Positions 10,151 to 17,981 of a DNA stretch of 64,000 nucleotides are shown here, piece by piece. The stretch is from assembly GCF_004681965.1 (NCBI RefSeq), contig NZ_SMLL01000002.1, forward strand, positions 62,001-126,000, in the 5' to 3' direction. Numbering within the stretch: the first letter of the stretch is position 1; each line of letters begins with the position of its first letter. A program made the position numbers and the translations under genes. The stretch is from Ramlibacter rhizophilus. Its GTDB lineage: Bacteria > Pseudomonadota > Gammaproteobacteria > Burkholderiales > Burkholderiaceae_C. The notes beneath the pieces are model-generated. The model did no database searches, had not been told where the DNA came from, and was given only the letters and a program-made list of their open reading frames with translations.

Positions 10151-10232
10151 CGGCCGCCGGTAAGGCGGCCGTTTCACCTTCCAGCCGCCCGCGAGGCGGC
10201 CGTGTCGGTCCCCGGCCGCCCGCAAGGCGGCC
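10151..10232. terminator. three tandem GC-rich hairpins between convergent genes
   Basis: Three near-identical hairpins occur in a row between the CesT-like gene and the end of rpiA. They lie at 10151-10171 (CGGCCGCC, 5-nt loop, GGCGGCCG), 10183-10202 (stem GCCGCC/GGCGGC) and 10213-10232 (CGGCCGCC, 5-nt loop, GGCGGCCG). Each is followed by a short T-rich stretch on the plus strand (GTTTCA, GTGTCG, GTCTCATTTT). The symmetry suits bidirectional termination between convergent genes; the triplication suggests local duplication. Confidence 0.6.
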
Positions 10233-10250
10233 GTCTCATTTTCGCGCCGC

Positions 10251-10925
10251 TCAGGACCAGTCGATCGTCCGCACGCCCTGCGAGGTTCCCAGCAGGCACA
10301 CGTTCGCCTTCTGGTGTGCGAACACCCCCACGCAGACCACGCCCGGCCACTGGTTGACCTGCGACTCGAAGGCCAGCGGGTCGGTCACCGACAGGCCCGA
10401 CACGTCCAGGATGTGCTGGCCGTTGTCGGTCACCAGGGGCGCATCGCCACGCAGGCGAAGGCGTGCGGTGCCGCCCAGGGCGGCGAACTGCCGGATGATG
10501 CGACCGGCGGCCATGGGGATCACTTCCACGGGCACCGGGAAACGCCCCAGCACCGGCACCTGCTTGGACTCGTCCGCGATGCACACGAAGCGCCGCGACT
10601 GCGCGGCGACGATCTTCTCGCGCGTGAGCGCCGCGCCGCCGCCCTTGATCATGTAGCCCTGGCCGTCGATCTCGTCGGCGCCGTCGATGTAGACGGACAG
10701 CTCCTCCACCTCGCTCGCATCGAACACCTCGATGCCCGCTGCCCGCAGCCGTGCGGTGGATGCCTCGGAGCTGGAGACCGCGCCGCGGATGCGGTCCTTG
10801 ATGGACGCGAGTGCATCGATGAACTTGTTGACCGTCGAGCCCGTGCCCACGCCGACCAACTCGCCCGGCACCACGTACTTCAGCGCCGCCTGGCCGACGA
10901 GCGCCTTCAATTCATCCTGAGTCAC
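10251..10925 (-). CDS. rpiA: ribose-5-phosphate isomerase A
   Basis: Interconverts ribose-5-phosphate and ribulose-5-phosphate in the pentose phosphate pathway. The length of 224 residues is normal. Signatures are [13 protein letters not shown] (phosphate loop), SSEAS, DGADEID (catalytic Asp region) and [16 protein letters not shown]. It begins with GTG at 10925 after a GGGGGA ribosome site. Its start lies only 35 bp from the divergent pyrD start, so the two promoters must overlap. Confidence 0.96.
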   Translation of the reverse strand: MTQDELKALVGQAALKYVVPGELVGVGTGSTVNKFIDALASIKDRIRGAVSSSEASTARLRAAGIEVFDASEVEELSVYIDGADEIDGQGYMIKGGGAALTREKIVAAQSRRFVCIADESKQVPVLGRFPVPVEVIPMAAGRIIRQFAALGGTARLRLRGDAPLVTDNGQHILDVSGLSVTDPLAFESQVNQWPGVVCVGVFAHQKANVCLLGTSQGVRTIDWS

Positions 10926-10960
10926 GCGACAATCCCCCGCTTCGGAACCCGCGATTATCC

Positions 10961-12016
10961 ATGGCCCTCCTGCCCTACCCGCTGGCGCGCAGCCTGCTTT
11001 TCCGCCTCGACGCCGAAGCCGCCCACGACCTCACGCTCAACACGCTCGCCCGCCTACAGGGCACGCCCCTGCAGCTCGGTTGGCAGCAGCCGCGGGTGGA
11101 TGACCCCATCGACATCGCCGGGCTGCGCTTTGCGAACCGCGTGGGCCTGGCCGCGGGCCTGGACAAGAACGCGCGCTGCATCGATGCCTTCGCGGCCATG
11201 GGCTTCGGCTTCGTGGAAGTGGGAACCGTCACGCCACGGCCGCAGCCCGGAAACCCGAAGCCGCGCATGTTCCGGCTGCCCCAGGCCGACGCCCTGATCA
11301 ACCGGCTGGGCTTCAACAACGAAGGCCTGGAGGCGTTCCTCGCCAACGTGCGCCGCTCGCACGCCCGCAGGCGCGGCAGCCCGCTGGTGCTGGGCCTGAA
11401 CATCGGCAAGAACGCCGCCACGCCCATCGAGCGCGCGACCGAGGACTACCTCGCCGGCCTGGACGGCGTGCATGCGCATGCCGACTACGTGACGGTGAAC
11501 ATCTCCAGCCCGAACACGAAAAACCTGCGGCAGCTGCAGTCCGACGAGGCGCTGGACGCGCTCCTGGGCGCCCTGGCGCATCGCCGCGCCGAGCTGCAGG
11601 CACGCAGCGGCCGCCGCGTGCCGCTGTTCGTCAAGATCGCGCCCGACCTGGACGCCGACCAGGTGGCCGTGATCGCCGCCACGCTGCGCCGGCAGGGCAT
11701 GGACGGCGTGATCGCCACCAACACCACGCTCGCGCGCGATGCGGTGGCGGGCCTGCCGCACGCGCAAGAAGCCGGGGGCCTGAGCGGCCGACCCGTGTTC
11801 GACGCCAGCAACCGCGTCATCACCCAGCTGCGCGTCGCCCTCGGCCCGGGCTTTCCCATCATCGGCGTGGGCGGCATCTTCGGCGGCGCGGACGCCGTGG
11901 CCAAGCTGCGCGCGGGGGCGGACCTGGTGCAGGTGTACACGGGCCTGATCTACCGGGGCCCCGGACTGGTTCCGGAAGTGGCCCGGGCGATGGCGAAGGC
12001 GAAGGCCGGGCGCTAA
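10961..12016 (+). CDS. pyrD: dihydroorotate dehydrogenase, quinone-linked (class 2)
   Basis: Membrane-associated FMN enzyme that oxidises dihydroorotate to orotate in pyrimidine synthesis, passing electrons to quinone. It has 351 residues. The N-terminal amphipathic membrane-binding segment ([24 protein letters not shown]) marks class 2. [20 protein letters not shown] and the catalytic serine stretch [12 protein letters not shown] are all present, as is the FMN-phosphate loop [13 protein letters not shown]. The last 4 nt overlap the convergent oxidoreductase gene. Confidence 0.97.
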   Translation: MALLPYPLARSLLFRLDAEAAHDLTLNTLARLQGTPLQLGWQQPRVDDPIDIAGLRFANRVGLAAGLDKNARCIDAFAAMGFGFVEVGTVTPRPQPGNPKPRMFRLPQADALINRLGFNNEGLEAFLANVRRSHARRRGSPLVLGLNIGKNAATPIERATEDYLAGLDGVHAHADYVTVNISSPNTKNLRQLQSDEALDALLGALAHRRAELQARSGRRVPLFVKIAPDLDADQVAVIAATLRRQGMDGVIATNTTLARDAVAGLPHAQEAGGLSGRPVFDASNRVITQLRVALGPGFPIIGVGGIFGGADAVAKLRAGADLVQVYTGLIYRGPGLVPEVARAMAKAKAGR

Positions 12017-13131
12017 GCCTGCGCCACCCGCTGCGCCACCAGCTCCCCGATCGCCATCGCGCTGGTCAGGCCCGGCGACTCGATGCCGAACAGGTTCACC
12101 AGGCCGCCGACGCCGTGGCGCTCGGGCCCGTCGATGCGGAAGTCCGGTGCCGGCTGGTCCGGCCGATGGATCTTGGGGCGCACCCCGCTGTAGCTGGGCG
12201 CGAGCACGCCGTCCGGAAGCTCCGGCCAGTAGCGGCGCACCTCGGCATAGAAGCCGTCGGCGCGGCGCGGATCGACGGTGTAGTCGATGGCCTCGGGCGA
12301 GTCCACGTCCAGCCATTGCAGGTCGGGCCCGAAACGGGCCTGGCCGCCCAGGTCCAGCGTGAGGTGCACGCCCAGCCAGGCGTCGGCCGGTGCGGGATAG
12401 ACCAGGCGCGAGAAGGGCGAGCGGCCCGTGAGCGCGTAGTAGTTGCCCTTGGCGTACGAGGGCTCGGGCACGTGCTCGGCGGCCAGGCCGTCGAAGCGCC
12501 GCGCGAGCTGGCAGGCGTGCAGCGAGGCCGAGTTCACGACGATGCCGGCGGCGATCTCGCTGCCGTCCGCCAGGCGCAGCACGTGCGGCTCGCCGCGCGC
12601 GCCCAGCACCGCCCCGTCCACGCGCGAAGCCAGGGCCACCATGCCGCCGGCGCGCTCCAGGTCGCCCTGCAGCGCCAGCATGAGGCCGTGGCTGTCCACG
12701 ATGCCGGTGCTCGGTGACAGCAGGGCCGCCGTGCAGCGAAGCGCCGGCTCCAGCGCGCGCGCCTCGCCGGCGTCCAGCCACTGAACGGCCACGCCGTTGG
12801 TCGCCGCGCGGGCGGCGAGTGCCTTCAAGGCCTCCGCCTCCTGCGCGCTGTTGGCCACGACCAGCTTGCCGCAGTTGCGATGCTCCACGCCATGGCTTTC
12901 GCACAGCGCGTACAGCATCTCCTTGCCCCGCACGCACAGGCGCGCCTTGAGCGAACCCGGCGCGTAGTACAGGCCGGCGTGGATCACCTCGCTGTTGCGC
13001 GAGCTCACGCCCTGGCCGATGGCGGTCTCGGCCTCCAGCACGATGGTCTCGTGCCCGGCCTGCGCGAGTGCGCGTCCCACCGCCAGGCCGACGGCACCGG
13101 CGCCGATCACGATGGCATCGACGCGTTCCAT
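12013..13131 (-). CDS. FAD-dependent oxidoreductase, L-2-hydroxyglutarate oxidase (LhgO)-like
   Basis: DAO-type flavoprotein of 372 residues. The dinucleotide-binding motif at the N terminus is [19 protein letters not shown], followed by LEAE and [14 protein letters not shown], which is characteristic of the LhgO/L2HGDH group. The C-terminal GVRPKIHRP and [13 protein letters not shown] stretches also fit. The likely reaction is oxidation of a 2-hydroxy acid, with L-2-hydroxyglutarate the best guess. Its start codon shares one base with the stop of the upstream amidohydrolase gene (TGATG), which indicates coupling. Confidence 0.85.
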   Translation of the reverse strand: MERVDAIVIGAGAVGLAVGRALAQAGHETIVLEAETAIGQGVSSRNSEVIHAGLYYAPGSLKARLCVRGKEMLYALCESHGVEHRNCGKLVVANSAQEAEALKALAARAATNGVAVQWLDAGEARALEPALRCTAALLSPSTGIVDSHGLMLALQGDLERAGGMVALASRVDGAVLGARGEPHVLRLADGSEIAAGIVVNSASLHACQLARRFDGLAAEHVPEPSYAKGNYYALTGRSPFSRLVYPAPADAWLGVHLTLDLGGQARFGPDLQWLDVDSPEAIDYTVDPRRADGFYAEVRRYWPELPDGVLAPSYSGVRPKIHRPDQPAPDFRIDGPERHGVGGLVNLFGIESPGLTSAMAIGELVAQRVAQA

Positions 13132-13982
13132 CAGGCGAGGCTCCGCGGGTCCAGCGCCAGCAGCCGCCCCACGAGCGAGCGCAGGTTCGCCTTCAGGCGC
13201 TCGAAGCCTTCATGGCGCTGCAGCGTGTCTTCGTTCATGTAGAGGCCCCGGTTGATTTCGAGCTGGATGCTGTGGCGGCCGTGCGCCGGGTCGCCGTAGC
13301 GTCGCACCAGCTCCACGCCCTTGTAGGGATGGTTGTAGGAGACGCTGTAGCCCAGGTCCTGCAACTGCTCGCACAGCCACCGGGACAAGGCCGGCGACGA
13401 GGTGCTGCCGTCGCGGTCTCCCACGACGAAGTCCGCATGGACCAGGCCAGGGAAATCGGTGGCGTGGCTGGCGGCCACGGCCGGCATGGAGTGGCAATTG
13501 ATATGGATGCTGTAGCCGTGCCGCGCGTGCGCCGCCTCGATGGCGGCGGCCACGCTCGCGTGGTAGGGCTTCCAGCACTGCTCGATGCGGGCCTGCACCT
13601 CGGCCACGCCCAGGCGCCGGTCGTACAGGGGCACGCCGTCGTCGGTGCAGCGCCAGATCAGGCCCTTGCCCAGGCGCACCTTGGCCAGCACGGCCGGGTC
13701 GCTGGCGCACTCGCCGGGCCAGGGCTCGTCGAGCAGTTCGAGGTCGATTTCGGTGACGTTGCGGTTGGCGTCTAGGTAGCTGCGCGGAAAGAGCGCCTCG
13801 ATCCAGGCCACGCCCAGGGAAGGCGCGAAGTCGTAGAGCGCCTCCACATGCGTGTCCTCGGCGCGGCGCAGCACGCCATGCTCGCAGCAGAACCGGAAAT
13901 CTTCGGGATAGGCAGTGCCGCTGTGCGGCGAATCCAGCACCAGCGCGGTGGTGCCCGGCACATAGACGACCTGTGAATGCAT
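13131..13982 (-). CDS. N-formylglutamate amidohydrolase family protein
   Basis: Cytoplasmic hydrolase of 283 residues. Motifs of the N-formylglutamate amidohydrolase (HutG-type) family are LDSPHSGTAYP near the N terminus, DTHVEALYDFAP, PRSYLDANRNVTEIDLELL, HINCHSMP, and the C-terminal QLEINRGLYMNE. Known members release formate or an acyl group from N-acyl amino acids. No hut genes are nearby. The pairing with an LhgO-like oxidoreductase through a TGATG overlap suggests a joint role in glutamate-derived acid metabolism, which is inference. Confidence 0.85.
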   Translation of the reverse strand: MHSQVVYVPGTTALVLDSPHSGTAYPEDFRFCCEHGVLRRAEDTHVEALYDFAPSLGVAWIEALFPRSYLDANRNVTEIDLELLDEPWPGECASDPAVLAKVRLGKGLIWRCTDDGVPLYDRRLGVAEVQARIEQCWKPYHASVAAAIEAAHARHGYSIHINCHSMPAVAASHATDFPGLVHADFVVGDRDGSTSSPALSRWLCEQLQDLGYSVSYNHPYKGVELVRRYGDPAHGRHSIQLEINRGLYMNEDTLQRHEGFERLKANLRSLVGRLLALDPRSLA

Positions 13983-14018
13983 CCGGCCGATTGTGACCGA
14001 GGCGAACCCGCGGCAGGC

Positions 14019-14621
14019 TCAGGCGAGGTACCGACGCGCCAGGGCGCCGCGCAGCCATCCGAGCATGCCGCTCGCAGCCCAGCAAAAGAGCAGGAACACG
14101 AGGCTGGCGTAGAGATATACCGGAACCATGATCCCCGGGTCGTCGCTCGCGGCGATCACGGTGTTGGCGCGGCTGACCAGCTCACCCACGCCGATGATGG
14201 AGGCCGTGCTGGAGGCGATCACCACCACCAGCAGGTAGCTGCCCCAGGACGGCACGAAGAGCAGCGCCACGGCGCGGCGGTCCTCGCGCCAGGCCCGCAG
14301 GGCCACCAGCAGGTTGTCGGAGGTGAAGCCCACCACGGCAAGGGCCAGCGCCAGCGAAGCCTTCAACCACGCCGGCCAGGAATCGCCCGGCAGCATGAGC
14401 GCGAGGTAGAACTGGAACACGAGGGTCGGCACGTTGCGCGACAGCGCCGTGGCAGCTTCGCTCGCGCGTCGCAGGCTGCGTGCCGGCGACAGCCGCGCCC
14501 AGGCCAGCGATGCGCCGCCCAGCGTTCCCAGCAGCATCGCGACGGACGCGATCAGCACGTTCCAGGCGAGGCCTTCCAGCAGGAAAGGCGTCCAGGTGGC
14601 GAGCGCCGCAAGCTCCTTCAC
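14019..14621 (-). CDS. ABC-type polar amino acid permease-like membrane protein (degenerate EAA loop)
   Basis: Membrane protein of about 200 residues with four to five hydrophobic segments, related to HisM/GlnP permeases by the closing stretch SSTASIIGVGELVSRANTVI. The GTG start at 14621 overlaps the upstream stop as GTGA, and I chose it for that reason. The cytoplasmic loop where the EAA motif with its invariant Gly should lie (ALRAWREDRRAVALLFVPSWG) does not show it. That loop docks the ATPase in ordinary importers, and no ATPase gene is present in this cluster. It is the last gene of a five-gene overlapping operon. Confidence 0.72.
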   Translation of the reverse strand: MKELAALATWTPFLLEGLAWNVLIASVAMLLGTLGGASLAWARLSPARSLRRASEAATALSRNVPTLVFQFYLALMLPGDSWPAWLKASLALALAVVGFTSDNLLVALRAWREDRRAVALLFVPSWGSYLLVVVIASSTASIIGVGELVSRANTVIAASDDPGIMVPVYLYASLVFLLFCWAASGMLGWLRGALARRYLA

Positions 14622-16309
14622 CGCGACGGCTCCACTGCGCTGGCGGACGCCCGCGCCTGCGGCCGCAGGGCCAGCCGGCAGAGCCTGCGCTCCAGGGCCC
14701 GCAGCAGGCGAACCGCGGCGGCGACGAGCAGCAGGAAGGCCAGCATCAGCAGGTTCATCACCTCCGCCACGTTGCCGCTGTCGGCCAGGATGCCGGTGGC
14801 CGCCGACAGCAGCTCCGGCACCGCGATGGCCGAGGCGATCATGGTGGCCTTGCAGACATTGACCAGCGTGGCGGTGATGGACTCGGCCGCGTGCGCGTAG
14901 GCCAGCGCCAGGCTCCTGCGGTCCAGCCGGAAGCCGGGGCTGCGCTCGCGCAGGTACCGCGCGGCCTCCTCCAGCGCCGCCATCACCGCCGCGCCGGCAT
15001 AGGCGCTCAGCGCCCACACGGCGACCGCCCAGGCCGGCAGGCTCAGGCCCCACAAGGCCCACGTGGCCGCTCCGGCGCCGAAGAACAGCAGGTACATCTG
15101 CAGCAGGGGCGGCGTCATCCGGCTCCATAGCGCCGCGGCCCGGGCCGGCACGGCCAGCAGCTGCCAGCGCGACTGGGCGAGCAGCGCGCCCGCGATGCCC
15201 AGGGCCAGGCTGCCCAGCACGCAGGCTGCCATCAGGCCCGTGGTGACGCCCAGCCCCCGCAACAGCCGCCCGCGGTCGAAGTCGTCATAGACGAAGCTCA
15301 GGTCCCAGCCGGTGAGTTCGCGCAGCCGCAACCCCAGCCGGTGCAGGCCGCCCACGTCCTGCACGGTCAGCAAGGCCTTGTTCCGGCAGGCCGCCGGCCA
15401 GTCGCCATCGGGGCCGCGCCGGCACCGCCACGCTCCGTCCGGCTCGCGCGCCAGCCAGAGCGCGCGCATGTCCGCGAGGAAGGGCGAAGGCGCAAGGCCC
15501 CAGGCCCGCTCCCGCTCGATCAGGAAACCCTCGCGGTGCCACTGCGCCAGCCGCTCGCCGACCCAGTGCGCGAGTTCGCTGCCCGCCTCGCGCCGGGACA
15601 GCGCGACCACCCAGGGCACCGGCATGGCCGGCGGCAGGGGCGCCTGGTAGAAGGACCACTGGGGATCGCGCAGGTCCGCACCGATCGCGGTGCTGTCGTA
15701 GAGCAAGCCGACGCAGCGGCCGTCGCGCAGCGCGAGCCGGGCATCGCGCGCATTGCCGAAGACCAGCAGCTGCAGCAGGTAGCGCTGGCTCATGCCCCGG
15801 TTGAAGTAGCTGCCCTGCACGGCGCAGACGGTCTGGCCGCGCAGCTCCTGCCACTGGCGCACGCGCGACTCGGGACGTAGCAGCAGGGTGGCGCCCGAGG
15901 CGTAGTAGCTCGGCTCCACGACCGTGGCGACGCGGCGCCGCTCGGCCGTGTCACCCATGGTGGCGATCACCATGTCCACGGCGCCCTCCTCCAGCCGCTG
16001 CAGGCGGTTGGCCGCGGTCACCGGCACCAGCCGCAGCGACACGCCCAGCGCCGCCGCCAGCTCGGCGGCCATGTCGATCTCCAGGCCACGCAGGCGGCCT
16101 GCGGCGTCAGGGGCTGCGAAGAGCGGGTAGTCGTTCTTCACGCCCACCGCCAGCGCGCCGCGTGCCCGGATGGCCTCCAGCGCCGGGCTGGCGCGGCGCG
16201 GCGCCTCCTCGGCGCGCACGGGGGCCGCGGCCAGGCACAGCAGAAGGCCGATCAGCGCCAGGCGCCAGGCGCGCAGCGCCGCCGTGCCCAGGCCGTGGTG
16301 CCGGCTCAT
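14618..16309 (-). CDS. solute-binding protein fused to an ABC-type permease domain
   Basis: Fusion of 563 residues. A signal peptide (about 1-33) precedes a family-3 solute-binding domain (about 45-270) with GALAVGVKNDYPLF, GLEIDMAAELA and DMVIATMGDTAERRR. A linker bearing several Cys residues follows, then a permease domain (about 350-545) with five or so membrane helices ending KATMIASAIAVPELLSA. Such fusions are common in Gram-positive GlnP proteins but unusual in Gram-negative bacteria. The EAA loop lacks its conserved Gly. Its start overlaps the methyltransferase stop (ATGA) and its stop overlaps the next start (GTGA). Confidence 0.8.
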   Translation of the reverse strand: MSRHHGLGTAALRAWRLALIGLLLCLAAAPVRAEEAPRRASPALEAIRARGALAVGVKNDYPLFAAPDAAGRLRGLEIDMAAELAAALGVSLRLVPVTAANRLQRLEEGAVDMVIATMGDTAERRRVATVVEPSYYASGATLLLRPESRVRQWQELRGQTVCAVQGSYFNRGMSQRYLLQLLVFGNARDARLALRDGRCVGLLYDSTAIGADLRDPQWSFYQAPLPPAMPVPWVVALSRREAGSELAHWVGERLAQWHREGFLIERERAWGLAPSPFLADMRALWLAREPDGAWRCRRGPDGDWPAACRNKALLTVQDVGGLHRLGLRLRELTGWDLSFVYDDFDRGRLLRGLGVTTGLMAACVLGSLALGIAGALLAQSRWQLLAVPARAAALWSRMTPPLLQMYLLFFGAGAATWALWGLSLPAWAVAVWALSAYAGAAVMAALEEAARYLRERSPGFRLDRRSLALAYAHAAESITATLVNVCKATMIASAIAVPELLSAATGILADSGNVAEVMNLLMLAFLLLVAAAVRLLRALERRLCRLALRPQARASASAVEPSR

Positions 16310-17103
16310 GGTTCAGGCGCCGGCCGGGCCACCACGCGGATTCCGTAGCCGAGACACGCCGGGACCCAGGGCTGCAGCGCCGCGTCGATGCGGCCCCAGC
16401 GCGGCCAGCGCGTGACCAGCCACTCCGGCGCCAGGCTCTCGGCTTCGGCCGCCTCCAGGATCCAGCCGCCCAGGGCGAGGTCCTCGCGCAGGCCGCGCAG
16501 GCTGTAGAGGTGGTAGTAGAACTGCCGGCGCTGGCCGCCCAGCGTGCGGGCGTAGCGCACGTCGCCCCAGGACTCGTGGCCCGGCTGGAACAGGGACGCG
16601 AGCAGTTCGAGCGGCCAGCGGCGCCCGAGGGTGGGCACCGACAGCAGCAGGCGCGCATCGGGCGCGGCGCGATCGCGCAGCTCGCGCAGCGCCTGCAGCC
16701 GCGCCGCGCGCGGGCCGATGTGGCTGAGCACGCCGAACATCATGAGCAGGCGGTCGAAGCGCTCCTGCCGTGGCAGGGCTTCCGGCCCGCCCAGGACGGG
16801 CTGGACCCGGTTGCCCAGCGGGTGCCTGGCCAGGCGCTGCGCCAGCGCGTCCAGCGCGCCGGGCGAGAGATCGCAGGCCACCAGCCGGCGAACCGCGCCG
16901 GCATCCAGCAGCGGCAAGGCATAGCGGCCGTTGCCGCAGCCGACGTCGGCCACGCATCGGGCGCGGGCGAGGCCGTGGCGCCAGAGGAAAGCGAGCGTGC
17001 CGGGGTTGGGGCGCGGATAGCGCCGCTGGTAGTCGCTGGACTGGAAGTACAGGTCATAGAGCGCGCGCATCTGCTCGCGCAGCGCCTTGTCCGGCGCGTT
17101 CAC
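16306..17103 (-). CDS. class I SAM-dependent methyltransferase
   Basis: Soluble methyltransferase of about 265 residues. The SAM-binding motif I is VADVGCGNGRYALPLLDAG, followed by the acidic VACDLSPGALDAL and the post-motif region RFDRLLMMFGVLSHI. I chose the GTG start at 17103 because it overlaps the upstream solute-binding protein stop as GTGA, like every other junction in this operon; an ATG 33 nt upstream would lie inside that gene. The target is unknown. A methyltransferase between two solute-binding proteins is an unusual position, suggesting either modification of the ligand or of an operon partner. Confidence 0.82.
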   Translation of the reverse strand: MNAPDKALREQMRALYDLYFQSSDYQRRYPRPNPGTLAFLWRHGLARARCVADVGCGNGRYALPLLDAGAVRRLVACDLSPGALDALAQRLARHPLGNRVQPVLGGPEALPRQERFDRLLMMFGVLSHIGPRAARLQALRELRDRAAPDARLLLSVPTLGRRWPLELLASLFQPGHESWGDVRYARTLGGQRRQFYYHLYSLRGLREDLALGGWILEAAEAESLAPEWLVTRWPRWGRIDAALQPWVPACLGYGIRVVARPAPEP

Positions 17104-17981
17104 AGGCAGTCCGCGGGCGTGCGCGGGCCCGCCCATTCGCCGCAGTACGGCTCACCCGAGGGCAGGCGCCGGTTCCACTGCGTGTTCATGCGCCGGCTGA
17201 AGGCGCTGACCGGAATGCCCCACTTGCGCTCCAGCCGGATCAGCTCGCCCGAGCGGTGCCATTCGACGACCGCGCGCGACACCAGCGCCTCCAGCCGTCC
17301 GCCCGCCTCTTCGGGGTGCAGGGCGATGGCCCAGGGGACCACCTGCACGGTCGGCAGCGGCATCTCGAACCCGCGTGCCCAGGCCGGGTCCTGCAGCAGG
17401 GCGACGATGTTCGTGTCGTCGTACAGCACGGCGTCGCAGCGCCCGTCGCGCAGCGCCGCCAGGGCGAGCTGGTTGCTGTGCAGCGCGACCACGTCCACAC
17501 CATGGGCGACCGTGATGGCGCGGTTGTAGAACGCGCCGCGACGGCCGCAGACACGGTGGTGGCGCAGTTCGGTCCACGCGCGAAAGCGGGTCTGCCGCCG
17601 CACCATCACGTTCACGCCCGAGGCGTAGTAGTGCGGCCGCACCAGCGCGAGCTGCCGGCGACGCTCGGGTGTGTCTGAGAAGGTGGCGATCATGACGTCC
17701 ACGCGCCGCTGCGCCATCGCGTCCATGCGGTCGGAGGACAGCAGGCCCACCAGCTCCAGCTTCACGCCCAGCCGACGCGCGAGATCGGCCGCCAGGTCAG
17801 GCTCCAGGCCCTCGGGAACACCCTGTCGACCCCGCTGCCCCCACAGCGGGACGTCCTTCTTCACGCCCACGATCAGCGTGCCGCGCTGCACGATGTCGTC
17901 CAAGCGGTCGGCACGGGCGGCGGGAGCGAGGAGGCCGCAGCACGCGAGCGCGCAGGCCACCCAGCGCAGCGGCGCACTCAT
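17100..17981 (-). CDS. family-3 extracellular solute-binding protein
   Basis: Periplasmic protein of 293 residues with a signal peptide (about 1-24, ending PAARA) and a bacterial solute-binding family 3 fold: GTLIVGVKKDVPLWG, GLEPDLAADLARRLGV and DVMIATFSDTPERRRQLALV. It is clearly homologous to the N-terminal half of the fusion protein two genes on; both keep the IATxxDTxERRR and YYASG stretches, so the pair arose by duplication. Amino-acid-like ligands are typical of this family. Both junctions are 4-nt overlaps. Confidence 0.87.
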   Translation of the reverse strand: MSAPLRWVACALACCGLLAPAARADRLDDIVQRGTLIVGVKKDVPLWGQRGRQGVPEGLEPDLAADLARRLGVKLELVGLLSSDRMDAMAQRRVDVMIATFSDTPERRRQLALVRPHYYASGVNVMVRRQTRFRAWTELRHHRVCGRRGAFYNRAITVAHGVDVVALHSNQLALAALRDGRCDAVLYDDTNIVALLQDPAWARGFEMPLPTVQVVPWAIALHPEEAGGRLEALVSRAVVEWHRSGELIRLERKWGIPVSAFSRRMNTQWNRRLPSGEPYCGEWAGPRTPADCL

